Below are positions 25,612 to 37,700 of a stretch of 64,000 nt of DNA, in pieces. The DNA comes from Melanocharis versteri. Lineage: Eukaryota; Chordata; Aves; Passeriformes; Melanocharitidae. The first letter of the stretch is position 1. Every line of letters starts with the position of its first letter. The stretch lies in NCBI GenBank assembly GCA_013397845.1, contig VZTG01006404.1, positions 399,886-463,885 on the forward strand, read 5' to 3'. The notes under the pieces were generated by a model. The model was not told the origin of the DNA, searched no databases, and saw only the letters and a program-made list of their open reading frames with translations. A program made the position numbers and the translations under genes.

Positions 25612-25670
25612 CGTTGGTTTTGGTTCCGAGGCAGCGGGGCAGGAGCTTTCTGGCAGAGAAGGAGGGCCAG

Positions 25671-26212
25671 TGGAATCCTGGGGTGCATTGGGAAGAGTGT
25701 GCCCAGCAGGCTGAGGGAGGTGATCTTCCCCCTCTAGTCGGCCCTAGTGAGGCCATCCGGAGTGCTGTGCCCAGTTCCGGGCTCCTCAGTACAAGAGAGA
25801 CAAGGAGCTACTGGACAGGGTCCAGCGAGGGCCACAAGGATGATGAGGGGTCTGGAGCTTCTCTCTTATGAGGCGAGACTGCAGGGGCTGGACCTGTTTA
25901 GCCCAGAGAAGACTGAGAGGGAATCTCATTAATGCATATAAATATCTTAAAGACAGGTGTCAAGACGGTGGTGCCAGACCCTTTTCAGTGCCCAGACACA
26001 GGACAAGGAGTAATGGCCATAAAAAAACACTCGAGAGCACCGGAACAGGTGCCCAGGGAGGTCATGGAGTCTCCCTCTCCAGAGACATTCCAAACCCACC
26101 TGGACACATTCTTGTGTAACCTACTCTAGCTGACACCACCTTGGCAGGAGGGGATGGAGTTGATGATCTCCAGAGATCCTTTACAACCCTAACAACTCTC
26201 TAATTCCATGAA
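25671..26212 (+). mobile_element. CR1 non-LTR retroposon, 5'-truncated, plus orientation
   Basis: The sequence follows the CR1 3' region: GGTCCAGCGAGGGCCACAAG, CTCTTATGAGGCGAGACTG, CTGGACCTGTTTAGCCCAGA, GGTGCCCAGGGAGGTCATGG and a 3' end of GATCTCCAGAGATCCTTTAC. Open frames over it are remnants only. Confidence 0.92.
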
Positions 26213-28919
26213 GGAAAGATTTAATGGTTCTGCTTTGTGAAATATGTTACGCCTTTGGTGCCTCCTGGGAAGCAGCTGGTCATCTGTTGGTAATAAAGAT
26301 AACAAACCAATTATTTAATTTTATTTTCACTGACAGCAGGAAAAATGTCAGCCATTCCTCTGTTGCTGTGATACAAAAGCTTATCTTTCGTGGCAGACAG
26401 AAACAGACATAAAAAAAGCCCAAAAACAAACAACCAAACAAAAAAATCATTCTGTTACCAAAGTAAAAAAAAAAAAATATGCTGAAGGCAGATTTCCATT
26501 TCCCTTCCCTTTGAAAGCCTGGATTTCTTTTCTAAAGCTCTGCAGACAAACTTAATGCACTCAGATAGATATTGTCAAACTCCCAACTCCTCTAAACAAA
26601 AAAACCACCCAATCTGCTGGATGAGTAGGCGGCACTGTGGAGTATTTCAGTTCCTGTTGATCCTTTAATCTGGCTGCAGAGCACAGCAGGAAAAGGTAGA
26701 TGTGGGAGAGAAACAGAGGGGTTATCTGAGGGGCAGGCCTTCCAAAGGAGGCTGTCTCTGAAATGAACCCTGGTGGTACTAACTGCTGATTTATTTGTGG
26801 TACAGATTCCTTCCAGTGCAGCAAACATTCCTCACGGAGTATTTCTCCCTAACACACAGCAGATAATTTTGTAAACTCAGACTGAGCAGTACGTTCAGCA
26901 CATTCTCTTCCAGAAACAATTTAAGAAATAATGGCTTCTCTCCTTCTTCCACACAATATTGTGAAACATATTGTGTCATGTTGTCCTTTTCTGCTAATCT
27001 CAAACTTCAGCTGATGCAGTAAGAGAGCCTAAAATTGTGTTTACAGCAGAACCTCACTGCTTGGATGCTTTTTACCTCAAATTATTTTATTGCTCCTCGA
27101 ACCACATCACATCAAGAATATTTTTGTTCCATTCATGTGCTTCAAAAGTATTCTTCTTCTTTTGACATAGGTCAGAATACTCCTTCTCAGTGAAACACCT
27201 GAATAAGATATCCGAGAAATAACTGAAGACACTCTGGGACAGCATCATGTTCTGCCCTTCCCTTTGGGTTTTGCACTGTGGATGCAGTGTCTCGGCTCAG
27301 TCCCTTCCTTACCCATCCCCAGCCTACTCGCTGACAGGACAATATGAGTAGCAGAAAAGGCATCAACACTTTGCAAGCGCTGTTCAGCAATAACTAACAC
27401 GTCCCTGTGTTAGCAACACCGTTATGGTCATAAATGAAAAGGAGCACCACAGGAGCTCTATGAAGAAAATTAATCCTATCCTAGCCAAAACCAGTACAGT
27501 GGGATGCCAGAGCGCACTACAAGTTATCAGTGTGATTTGTAGAAAGAGGATCATCACACTAAAGGGGTGAGATCTTTGGTAAATGATACATTGAAATACC
27601 TCTTATAAGTGTGCTAGCAGGTGTCTTGAAAGTTTATGATTTTTTAGCTGAATGTTCGTTTAAATATCTACTTCAAAAGAGTTTGTTAAACAGTCAACTA
27701 GACTTCTATACTGACCTGGATTAATTTAAAAGTCAAATTTTACTGTGGCTGCTTTCCCAGCTCATGTTACTGTGTTATTGTTCTTGTATCTTCTTTTAAT
27801 TTGACACTGGTTTGCAGGAATTTTCTTGAATTTGAAAGAAGAACAACACAATGGAAAAGGGTGAGGATTTAAAGACAGCTAAGTTTCTTATTTTAACCCT
27901 ATCTTTAAAAAAAAATCCTGTGTGTCTTTTGAGTATTTTGAACTCATGTTTTGAAGTAACACAAGCAGAGTGAGCTAGGAAATTTATCAGAGTTTATAAT
28001 GATAGTTGACTCTATTCAACTTATAAGGGGAATTTTCATGTGAGAGAAGACCTTGTTCAGTTCCATTCTATCTTCCCTTTCTTCGATAAAAGCATCCTAA
28101 CTAACATCAAGGGTGCTGTAAGGTCACTCTGTTTGGACTTGCTCACATGGTATCAAACATTTAAATGCTCATTAATTCAAAGAACAGGGGTGTGAGAATG
28201 ACCCTGTGCTCCTTGTTCAGGACACGTCCTTGAGATCTGTTCCAGCTTGTTTACCTGCTGTAGTTTGGACTTGATCTGCCCCAGGTGTCAGCCATTTATC
28301 CAAAATGCAGGAAGATCAACTACTAACCAGTTCCACTAGCACCACCCGGAAAAGGGTATTTGAAGCATTTTTACCCATCTGACACTAAGTGTAATTTGCT
28401 TGCTTGCTTAAAGAGGTGCCTGAAAAACATCACACAGAACCCTGATATGGTTTGGTTTGTTTGTGTTAGGGAAAAATATTTTATTCCAGTAAGGCAGAGT
28501 ATAGGGAGTTCCAAGTTACCAGGACTATGAAAAATCAAATATTTGTACGGAACTGTATTTCACCTTTCCCACAAAACCAAGGTAGGATGGATGACAAGGA
28601 AACTTTTTGTTAACAGATCTATTATTTTGACAGTACCTCTCCAGGGGTTCTGATTCAGAAAGGGTGTGAAAGGCTTTCTGTCTTTTCTGCTGTTGCAAAA
28701 ATCAAGCTTGTTGGTTACAGAAGTGTAACACAGGATGATAAACAACAAAACAGGGCACACAGGGCAAATCTGCCCATCAGTACTAGCTGTGCCACTGACA
28801 GGTGTGTGACAGATCATGGGAAATACATCACCTGGGAGATGCAACTTGGCTAAATCTAAAAGCTGATGCTGTAAGTACATAATTCTTTGTAGTTGTAAGC
28901 TCTGCTTTTAGTCCTATTT
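26213..28919. other. Intergenic DNA, no gene seen
   Basis: AT-rich, with homopolymer A tracts near 26440-26480. No exon, RNA gene or repeat family recognised. Confidence 0.45.
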
Positions 28920-29147
28920 TCAAGAAAGAAGTAATTGGTAATACTTAGGGAATAATAATAATAATAATGATGATGATTATGAAGTAAATCTGCCTTACAT
29001 TAGAGAGGGAGCTGGGAGCTTTTTATGAGTGAAAGAAATCTAGGGAAGCAAGGAAGGCACCAGGCTTGACCAGAGTGGGTGGCAAGAGAAGGTGGTGAAG
29101 GCACCCAGCTAGGAGGAGGTTGCCCCGGGCTATCACAGCTCTGCCCC
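28920..29147 (+). repeat. Direct repeat, copy 2
   Basis: Matches 25174-25416 in the same orientation about 3.75 kb away. It has an AAT/GAT tract instead of the GAT tract, and CpG sites replaced in places. Similarity stops abruptly at both ends. Confidence 0.85.
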
Positions 29148-31997
29148 TGGTACCCAGCCCAGGGTTTGTGCCCTCCTGCTGCGCAGTGCCATGTCACTGC
29201 CACTCAGCTACTCCCAGTAGCTCAGTGTCTGCCACCATCCCCTGTCCCACAGCTGCTTCAGGAGGCTGGATTCAAGGCCTGAGGGAGACCCATCAGCTGG
29301 TACCAGCACTGCCCACTCAAACTCCTGCCCTCCCCCAGGGTTTAAACTTTAACCACATTCCAAAGATCTTGGATAATCATTAGCCAGGGAATCAATGCTG
29401 TTTTTTGCGTAATCATTGTGAGGTGATATCTCCGAGTTCTATTTGTTCTAGCAAATAACAGATAACAGATCTAAGAGAAACAGTCTGATGAAACATTTGA
29501 AACATAGGTCAGAAACCAGCTTGGAGCTGAGGTGGGAAGGCTGTAAACCCTCCTGCTTCCCCCGCACCCAGCAGAACAAACTTTGCCATGTGGTTCCCCC
29601 CCAGTATGTCTACAGCATCTTCTGGATGCACTCCTACCATACAGCCAAAGACACTTTCTGTTATATATTCCAAGAAAATGAGTTTCAGGGCAATTTTAAA
29701 ACCAGTGCTACCACCCTGTACATGTCAGTATCTAACAGAAAATAATGAAGTAAGTAGAGGGAACATCTGCACAGTGTGAATCTCTCTCTCCTTGAGCTTC
29801 CCTAACTAAAACAAGGTAACATTGGAAGTTTCACGATTAGGCATGCAAAAAAATTTGCTTAGAATTACATAAAAACACAATTTTCAGCTGTGGGCCCCAC
29901 TGTCATGCCCCCTTTCATTATAGCCTCCGTGGCTCCATGAATGGGTAGCTGTAAAAATGAGGATAATTTCCCCACATACCACTCCCATGCAGCAGGGAAC
30001 GGGTATCCAGCTCTGCATTTGATTTTTGGCTGCCAGGGTGCTGAGCAATATGATGAGCTGGGGAGACCTGACCACCAGCAGTGCTGGCTCCTGGGGTGAG
30101 GCCACAAGGAGAAACAGGGAGCTGGCGACTGCAATCGCTCTGTGTGGTTCAAGAGCCACATTTGTGCAGTTGTTTCCTGGCAGTGGCTCTCACTAGTCAC
30201 ACCAGAGAGTTGAAGAACTGGGCATGGCTTATTGGGCAATCAGGGCCCTGCCCGACATCGTTCTTTTTATTCAGGGATTGCTGTCTATGCAGGGAAAGCA
30301 GAACACCATTTCTCCTCATCCAGCCATCTTAATCCATCGTTTTGCCTCAGGTGAGTGCTGTCCTATTACAACTTGACATCAAGCCTTTCCGGATCATGCC
30401 AAAAGTCCTTGCCATCCAGTATCCCATCCTGGTAGCAGCAGCCACCCAAAGATGCCTGTGGAAGAAGGTTTTCCTACCAGGCCTCTCAGCTTTTCCCATG
30501 TCTGGGAGCCATTTCTGTGTGCTCAGTAACCCCCAATGCCTTGTTCTCCATGCACTTGGGCCTTGAAAAGCTACCTTGAAACCGTGCAAACTCTATGTGT
30601 TTCAAAGCCTGCACTGGCAGCAGGCAGAGGCCAACCTTCCTGCTCATAAGGTAAGAAGAACAGATGGCTGTCAATGCACTATGAGCTCACTGGAAGCTCA
30701 AAGGCCACCAGGAAGGAGAAGAGGGCAGCAGAGGAGACAGCCAACACCACCAGCTCCACCACTGCAGTGCACGCTGAAGGAGTGATGCATTTTTGGGATA
30801 CCTCAACGCCATAAACACTTACCATCACTCTCCTATGGATAGCAGCTGATTTACTTAACTTTTTAAAAACTGATTTACTGCTGATAACCCTGACAAACTT
30901 TAAGCCTTTGATGGTGGACTATGGTCAAATTCCCAGGAAAGAATGGAGCTTGGAAGAGATCGTCCTGTCTTGTGAAGTCTAACCTGGCTCCAAGTATACA
31001 CTGAGGGATGACACAGAAATACTTCCTTGAGGGTATGCAGGACACAGGCTGCATTGTTGTTGTGGCAGGCTGGCTCATACTCATGAAGTCCAACATACTT
31101 AGCAAGAATTCACAGGTAACATAAATCACAGAAGAGCAGCATGGATAAAATCCCTGTCACGCTGGCATTTCAGCATAACTGTGCTCTATTATTCTTAGAT
31201 AAGAAAATTACAGACTTCGCTTTTCCTTTTGAAGTCACAACAAGGCATCTCTCACAAAGATAAGTGTCTGGGGCTAGTCCCCCCTCTCAGGGTTATCTAG
31301 TAGTCAGATGCTAACCAGGAACTTCCATTAATTTGGGTCTGTACATTCCTCCCACCAGTCACTATAGTTTACAAAACACAGCTCCATTAGAAGTGACTGA
31401 CTTAATCTGATGGAGATTCTGCCAGCATTAACACATGCTGATATGCTGATAGCAGCTGAAGCCTTGGAACGAGACTAAGTCAAATAATGGAGACTCGCTC
31501 TTAATGAATCTATTCAAATAGACTCTTTATAGCACAAGCAGAACTAGAAAGAAGTTTATATACAAACATTATACAGGGAAGTCAGGATTTCTCTGACACT
31601 ATCCTGACTCTTCTTCTGGATGTTAACAACTGCATGTTCTAACACGTTACAAAACCGAGACTATTTTATGCCATGTTGTCTGGAAGCATAAACTGATTAG
31701 GAGGGTTTGACTCAAAGCCCAGTAAATCTACAGAGGGGATCCTGTTCTCTTGCATCAAGTTACTACAGAATTTAGTGCACTTAACCATAAGGCAGAATTC
31801 ACATTTTTGTCAGAATCTTTAGGTTATAGCAGGACACCAACTTTTTTTTACATCTGCATTTTTCAGATATTCCTTGAGGCTGTTTGGGAAATCCCAGTCC
31901 TCATCCTATCTTTAAACTCTTCATTTGCAGCAGGAAAGTCAGGGTTTTCACTGGGGTAGCTGTTTGAATGAAGAATTAAAAAAATACAATAGAGTTC
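29148..31997. other. Intergenic DNA before the DSG2 3' end
   Basis: No recognisable exon. Open frames on both strands at 29.9-30.6 kb have no family resemblance. Confidence 0.4.
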
Positions 31998-32003
31998 TTT
32001 ATT
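31998..32003 (-). terminator. Candidate DSG2 polyadenylation signal AATAAA
   Basis: The first clear AATAAA on the minus strand past the DSG2 stop codon; it would give a 3' UTR of about 1.7 kb (33706 down to about 31980). Confidence 0.45.
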
Positions 32004-33706
32004 TTAAGATTGCATAAACCCACAAAGATACTCCATTAGAAAGTCAGAAAAGTGGTGGCCACTTAGAACTGCAGGCTTGCTTCGAAATAAATACATATAT
32101 TTTAAAAATGTAGTGTAAGATATAAACAACCAGTAGGTCCAAGCAAGCAGGTAGTCTGATAAATTTGGAAATATTCCTCTACTTAATGTAATGGCCCATC
32201 TGTCATGGTTGAGCATAGCCATGGTTTCTAGTTTATGTATTTATGTTTTTGAAGCAACATTTACTATTAGTAAAACTAAACACAGAGAGCATTTCTAGTC
32301 AAAGGCAGAACACATCAGTGGAAAACATAACACTGCAGCTGCAGGAAAACTCCAGGAGATGGAGACAACCTGAAAGTTCTGCAGGTCCACAGGCTTTGCA
32401 GTACCTTATGACCAACTTGCTGATTTCACAGGTATGAGATAAACATGGTACCAATACCTCATCTAAAGTACTTCTACTCTGAGAAAAACGTAAGGAGTGT
32501 ATGACAGTTTTTCCAGTATAAAATTAACTTCAGAATGTTCCAAAAGGCATACAAATATTTACATGTGGATATATGCATACTGCCGAACAGCGCAGTACTG
32601 TCTCCTGCTTTTACCACATAAACTTCAAGGAAAGCAAAGAACTCAAATGTTGCAGAGCTAAAGGGAGCTTCCTCTTGTCACAGCCAAGGACAGCTGCCAT
32701 TACACAGCACTATACCAGCCACTCGAGCTCTGCTACTGAAACTAGTGGAGCCTCACACACACCAGGCTGATTTCTGTGTCTGAGAGTTCACAGACATGAT
32801 TGCAAATACTTAACTGCACCTGTAAATAAGATCCTACAGATGTCTAAGGGCCATAAACTTCGCTGGCAAAGGCACTGACTGAATCTCTGGCTTCAAAGCT
32901 AAGGTAAGTCTTGGCTGTTTCTCATAAGTTAAATGAAGTGGAAAATGTACACGATGCAAATGCTTACTTGTCCATGTCAGTGCAGACCCACACCACGTAA
33001 CGGGATTTTTACACTGAGGTGACGAAAAAATTGCAGTTCTCAGCTTTTTTGCTACTTGCTCTCTTTAACTGCTGTGGTAACGTGCAAGTATTGATTGCTT
33101 AAGTTACAAATTCTGATAACCTGAAGTTGTGACATCCCTTTAGGAGATCAACAGACCGCTGCCCTGAAGAAATGCTAGCTTTGGTGGCCTGGGCTTCTCA
33201 GGAAGATTTTTTTAGCAAGGCTCAGGAGGAGCTACTATGGCCCACAACACAATGGCAAACACACAGTGAGAAACTGATTCCCCCCACAGGAGGACTTCAG
33301 ACACGCTCAACAGCAGTTCAAAAACCTAACTTGTGCTTTGCAGGGTACCATCCACCACTATATTTGGGACTTTTTTCCTGTTTTCCCATAATTATGCAGC
33401 TCTGGTTATGTGGCATTATTACAGTGTCTGTACAATAAAAAGCACTAACAAAAATAGCAAACCAGGAGGAAAAAAAAAATGTATTTCCCACATCTTTCCA
33501 CTTCAAAAGCATCCCTGCCAATGTAACATAATACCAGATTTCCTTACTTGCTTCCTGGTCATATAATCCATATTTATACAAACTAGTGCAAATGAGTACA
33601 TGTCATTCTGGAAGCTCCAGCCGATTTGGATCTCATGGAAAAGCCCAAGGCAGGATGCATGCAGACAGAAGGGTGCTGGACACTGCCACCCCTGCAAGGA
33701 GCCAGG

Positions 33707-34732
33707 CTATGAGCGAGTGTACTGCACTGTGCTGTATTTGGTGACCCTGGAAGACTTGCTCAGCGTGGCGTTGGCAGGAAGTGGCCCTTGTAAGTCGGAG
33801 CCCATCAGGTGAAGCGGGGAGTCTGTGATCAGCGCATGCTCTTGCCTTCCTGAGCTGGCCCCCGTTGCCTGCTCAGCTCTGCTCTGCAGCCCCGAGGCTG
33901 TCACCACCCTTTCATTCAGCACCGTGCTGTGCTCCCCTGCGGAAGCGGGGAAGCTGAGCGAGCCCTGCTCTGCAGCAGGCACAAGCACCCTCTCTCGCTC
34001 CCTCACCACGATGTACTGGGAGTCAGGAAGATCCTGAACTGTCAGGGCTCCCGGCCCTGCACCCGCCGACTTCACCATCCTCTCTGTAACCACCACGTTA
34101 CTCCCGTGTGGCAAATCAGGGATTTTCATCATACCCTGAATGCTTGATGCAGGTGCCAGCACTCTCTCTGTCACCACTACGTTCTCCTTAATCTGGGGGT
34201 CTAAAAAGACGGCGGCTGAGTGGGCAGGAGCCCCCACAGAATAGGATGTTTCCGTCATGGTGACATTGCTCTCCGCATGGCCTGTGGGGAGGTGCTGGGC
34301 ACTGTGCTGCCCAGAATGGGATGATGCAAAGGTTGTTTCTGTGACCACCTCCTTGGACAGGGTGCTTTCTCCTGTGCCACTGCCTGCGTGCACGGGTGGG
34401 ATGGACTGGAAATGACTGCCTGAGGCAAAGGCTTGTTCAGAGCTCGAAGCATTTTGCTGATCTAAGAACTGTGACTTTGCTTCACTAAGACCAAAACCTG
34501 ATTCATTCTTGGAGCCACTGTCTTTCATGTTGATCTGTCTACCTATACATATTTCTGCTAGAGTCTTAAACTTGTCTCCTAAATCATCAAGAAAATGGTC
34601 ATCAAGATCCCCCTCAATAAAGCTGCAGCAGCCGACGGAGCCGTGAGGGGAGCCTGATTCTCCCCGGGAATAAACCAGGAGACAGTCTTTTGCAGCTTGC
34701 TCTTCATCTTCATCCGCAAAAGAGACAGCTTT
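33707..34732 (-). CDS. DSG2: DSG2 exon 15 (catenin-binding segment, desmoglein repeats, stop)
   Basis: 342 codons including TAG at 33709-33707. KAVSFADEDEEQAAKDCLL, GCCSFIEGDLDDHFLDDLGD (plakoglobin-binding segment), then repeat cores NVVVTERVLAPASS, NVVVTERMVKSAG, YIVVRERERVLVPA and TVLNERVVTASG, and the terminal tail. Confidence 0.95.
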   Translation of the reverse strand, partial: KAVSFADEDEEQAAKDCLLVYSRGESGSPHGSVGCCSFIEGDLDDHFLDDLGDKFKTLAEICIGRQINMKDSGSKNESGFGLSEAKSQFLDQQNASSSEQAFASGSHFQSIPPVHAGSGTGESTLSKEVVTETTFASSHSGQHSAQHLPTGHAESNVTMTETSYSVGAPAHSAAVFLDPQIKENVVVTERVLAPASSIQGMMKIPDLPHGSNVVVTERMVKSAGAGPGALTVQDLPDSQYIVVRERERVLVPAAEQGSLSFPASAGEHSTVLNERVVTASGLQSRAEQATGASSGRQEHALITDSPLHLMGSDLQGPLPANATLSKSSRVTKYSTVQYTRS

Positions 34733-37700
34733 CTGCAGACAGAAAACAAAAGCAAGCAGAAGTTCATTAATGCCAGCTCTAGACTTGGTAATTTTAAAAA
34801 ATCAGAAATGCTTGGATAGAAAGGGTGAAATAAAAAATTTAACTGAACCCACAGAAACTGTCAACCAAGCCAACGGCTGTACCTAAAATGTTTTTTTTTC
34901 TTTTTTGAAATTAGTCTAAACTTGACAGTACACTTGATGAGAAGAAAAATTTGAGATTAAATTTAAAACCTTGGATACCACCCCCAACTGCTGCTACTCC
35001 TTCCAGTAAATGTGCCATTTGTGACACTGCTCCATATTCGCGAAGAAATTGTTTTAGTTTTAGTTCAGAGAATGAACTTCACCTCTAACTAGGTTTTTGT
35101 GGGAGAATGCCAAGACCATTTCTGAGAGTACCCTAACATTTAAACAAACATTTACTGAGTACATGCTGACATGTACATGTTATGACCTACCATGGCCCAT
35201 TTCACTAGCGCAGCCTACGGGATCACACCCAAGATACCCAACAGGAAACAAATCAAAAAGTTAAATGGCCTAGTAAAGTATGGATGCATAGTCCATCATG
35301 TAAATTCTTAGGCTCTATGCAGGCCACCTGGCAACAAGGAGGGCTCACGAGCTCTGGTTACAGTGCTTACAGGGTCAGCTCAATCTGAAAGCAGTGTCTG
35401 CCATGGAGCTGCTGCAGTGCTGGCATAAATATCTGCTTGCATCAGCTCCAGTTCCAAAAGTGAAGACAGCCAAATCCTCTGGGCCTGCTGAACTAGCTTT
35501 ACCTAATATGGTTCCTGGCTTGTGCTCAGAACCACCTTTCTGCCACATTTGAAGTTCTGGACTGCAAATTAGCTCAGGCACCTGTGTAATGTGGTATATA
35601 TCCAGAGCCAATTTGACTCTGCATGTTTATCTGCATTTGATCATGGAAGTAGGCACACAACCCAAGATTCTGCCACAAAAATCAGCATCTGAAACTATTT
35701 GGTTTGGTTACTAGTCTGTTTCCTCACCCCTATAATCTGAGATATTTTAGCCTCCCAGAAGCTGTATAGATACCGAGTATGATTTCCCTCCTTCAGACTT
35801 CATCAGGCAGTTATGCTTAAAGTATGTCACAAAGAGTGGAAGAAAAGTAGATTGCTACTGTTGCATCTGTTCACCCAGAAGACCAGTAGCTAGAGCACTC
35901 TGGGACATACAAGTAACTAAAGCTCAAATCCTTTCCCGGCCTGAGGTGGTGATTCAAATCTGCACAGCTACTCCCCTGCAAAACCACATCAGCTGCCAGC
36001 TGCAGGGTGTGAAGACATTTTATTTGTACAGGTGATGGCACATGGAAGTCAAACTTTCAGTGAAGGGAGCTCACCAGCCAAAGGACCAATGATGTGCATA
36101 ACACGAAGAGAAATAGCTTCAGCAGGTAGGAACAACCTACTGGCCAATGGTTAGGTCAGTGGAAAAAAAGAGAATTGCAACGTGTGCTTCACACACTTTT
36201 GATGAATGGCCCTTTACCCAGGCTGCCGGGCAAACAGACAAGTCAGCACCACTTACTGCATCAGCTACTCTGAAAATACAGCCCCACCCACCGGTGTATG
36301 ACATCTTCGGCTTATCTTTCAAAAACCTGCTCCGTGGTAATGTTTGGAGCTGTGACTCATGATGAGTCACAGGTGCCTCCCTAGAGACCAGTTTCATGTG
36401 CTTAAGTCCATGAGATTTAGATCACACAGTCTTTCTCAGGGCTTCTTCCTGGGCAAGGCACTCCTTTGCTATTGCTGAATAGCCTGGATCCCATCCCCAA
36501 ATACCTTCCTTGAGAGAAAGGTCTATTTGTGTGACACCTTGCAAGCACTGAGTGCTACAAGACTGAGCATTGTCACACTCTAAGTCCTGCATGTGTGGCT
36601 AATCCAAAAATCCTTAATGTCCCCAGCTCCACATGCGCAATATCAGGACTGTTTATATATACATATATACTCATCTCTGTTTGTCATAACATGAACGATA
36701 TCTCCCAATGCTAACTGTGAACATCAAAATACTGTTATTTTTGGGTCATATGCTTACGTCGTTGAAGTAGTCTCTTAAGAATTCTTCACTCATGGCTCCT
36801 GCTGCTCCCACAGCAACTCCTCCTCCAGACACGACTGTCTTGCCATCTACACCGGCCATGCCTCCAGCCGCTCCAGCTGCCATGGCTCCATAGTTGGCAC
36901 CAGAGAGAAGACGCCTCTGCTCTTCCCATCTTTCCCTGGTAATAGTGCTGTGATGCTCTCCTACGCGAGAGGCAGAGCTGCCTGCTCCTATTAGAGCTTC
37001 TTCTCCACTCATTCCTGCTGCTGCTGCTCCTGCTGCTCCTGCTGCTGCTCCTGCTGCTGTTGTTGCTCCTCTCAAGTTCCCAAGTGCAGTGGGTGGTATG
37101 AAGCTTAGCACTGGCTACATAAATAAGACAAATTAAGATGTGACATGAAAGCTTTGCTGTCTAGCACATGGAACTCACCAAACCAGCAGTGGGGCTGGGT
37201 GGAACGGGGAGGGTGCTGTCTTACAACTTGTTTGAATTTGCACTTATACATGTTGCTGCAAAGAGTAAAAGGCCTCCTATAACAGGGTGTAGCTTCCACA
37301 AATGTATTGCCAAGAAGGTTCATAGAAATGTTTCTATAGATCATTGTTTTCTTGAAACTCAGAGGATTGAAAATGAAAAAAAAAACCAACAAAAGACCCA
37401 CCAAAAAAAGGCTTGCAAAACTCTAGGGAGCCCAGCTGTTCCAAGAAAAACTCTGCCCAGTTTTCCTCAGACACAAAGTGAGGAAGTGTGCACTGCCTGC
37501 CACCTCCGTGGTGCTGCCTGGCCCTTTCTTTTTTCCTAGCAGTTTGGCTTCCCTGTTAATTATTTTTTAACAAGAATTTGGTGTGAGCATTGGCCCCAAA
37601 TCAGTCTTTTACCTTCTGTTTCTGTTATTGTGCAAAAGCATGTCAGTGTCATGCCCTTTTTTTGAAAACCTTGTTTTGTAGCATGACAACAAAGAGCAAA

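Larger units (their letters stand above)
24991..25620. promoter_or_regulatory. CpG-rich block, possible CpG island
   Basis: CpG dinucleotides are frequent at 25000-25130 and 25380-25570, unlike the surrounding AT-rich DNA. The block contains a GAT trinucleotide tract, a TTG trinucleotide tract and a TATA-like CATAAAAAG on the minus strand near 25297. It could be a promoter of an unannotated transcript, but no coding gene is recognisable beside it. Confidence 0.4.

Noticed and set aside
25747..26129. Overlapping plus-strand frames at 25.7-26.1 kb
   Set aside because: CR1 3' region, not a host gene.
33825..34147. Plus-strand frames opposite the DSG2 last exon
   Set aside because: Shadows of the DSG2 coding sequence.
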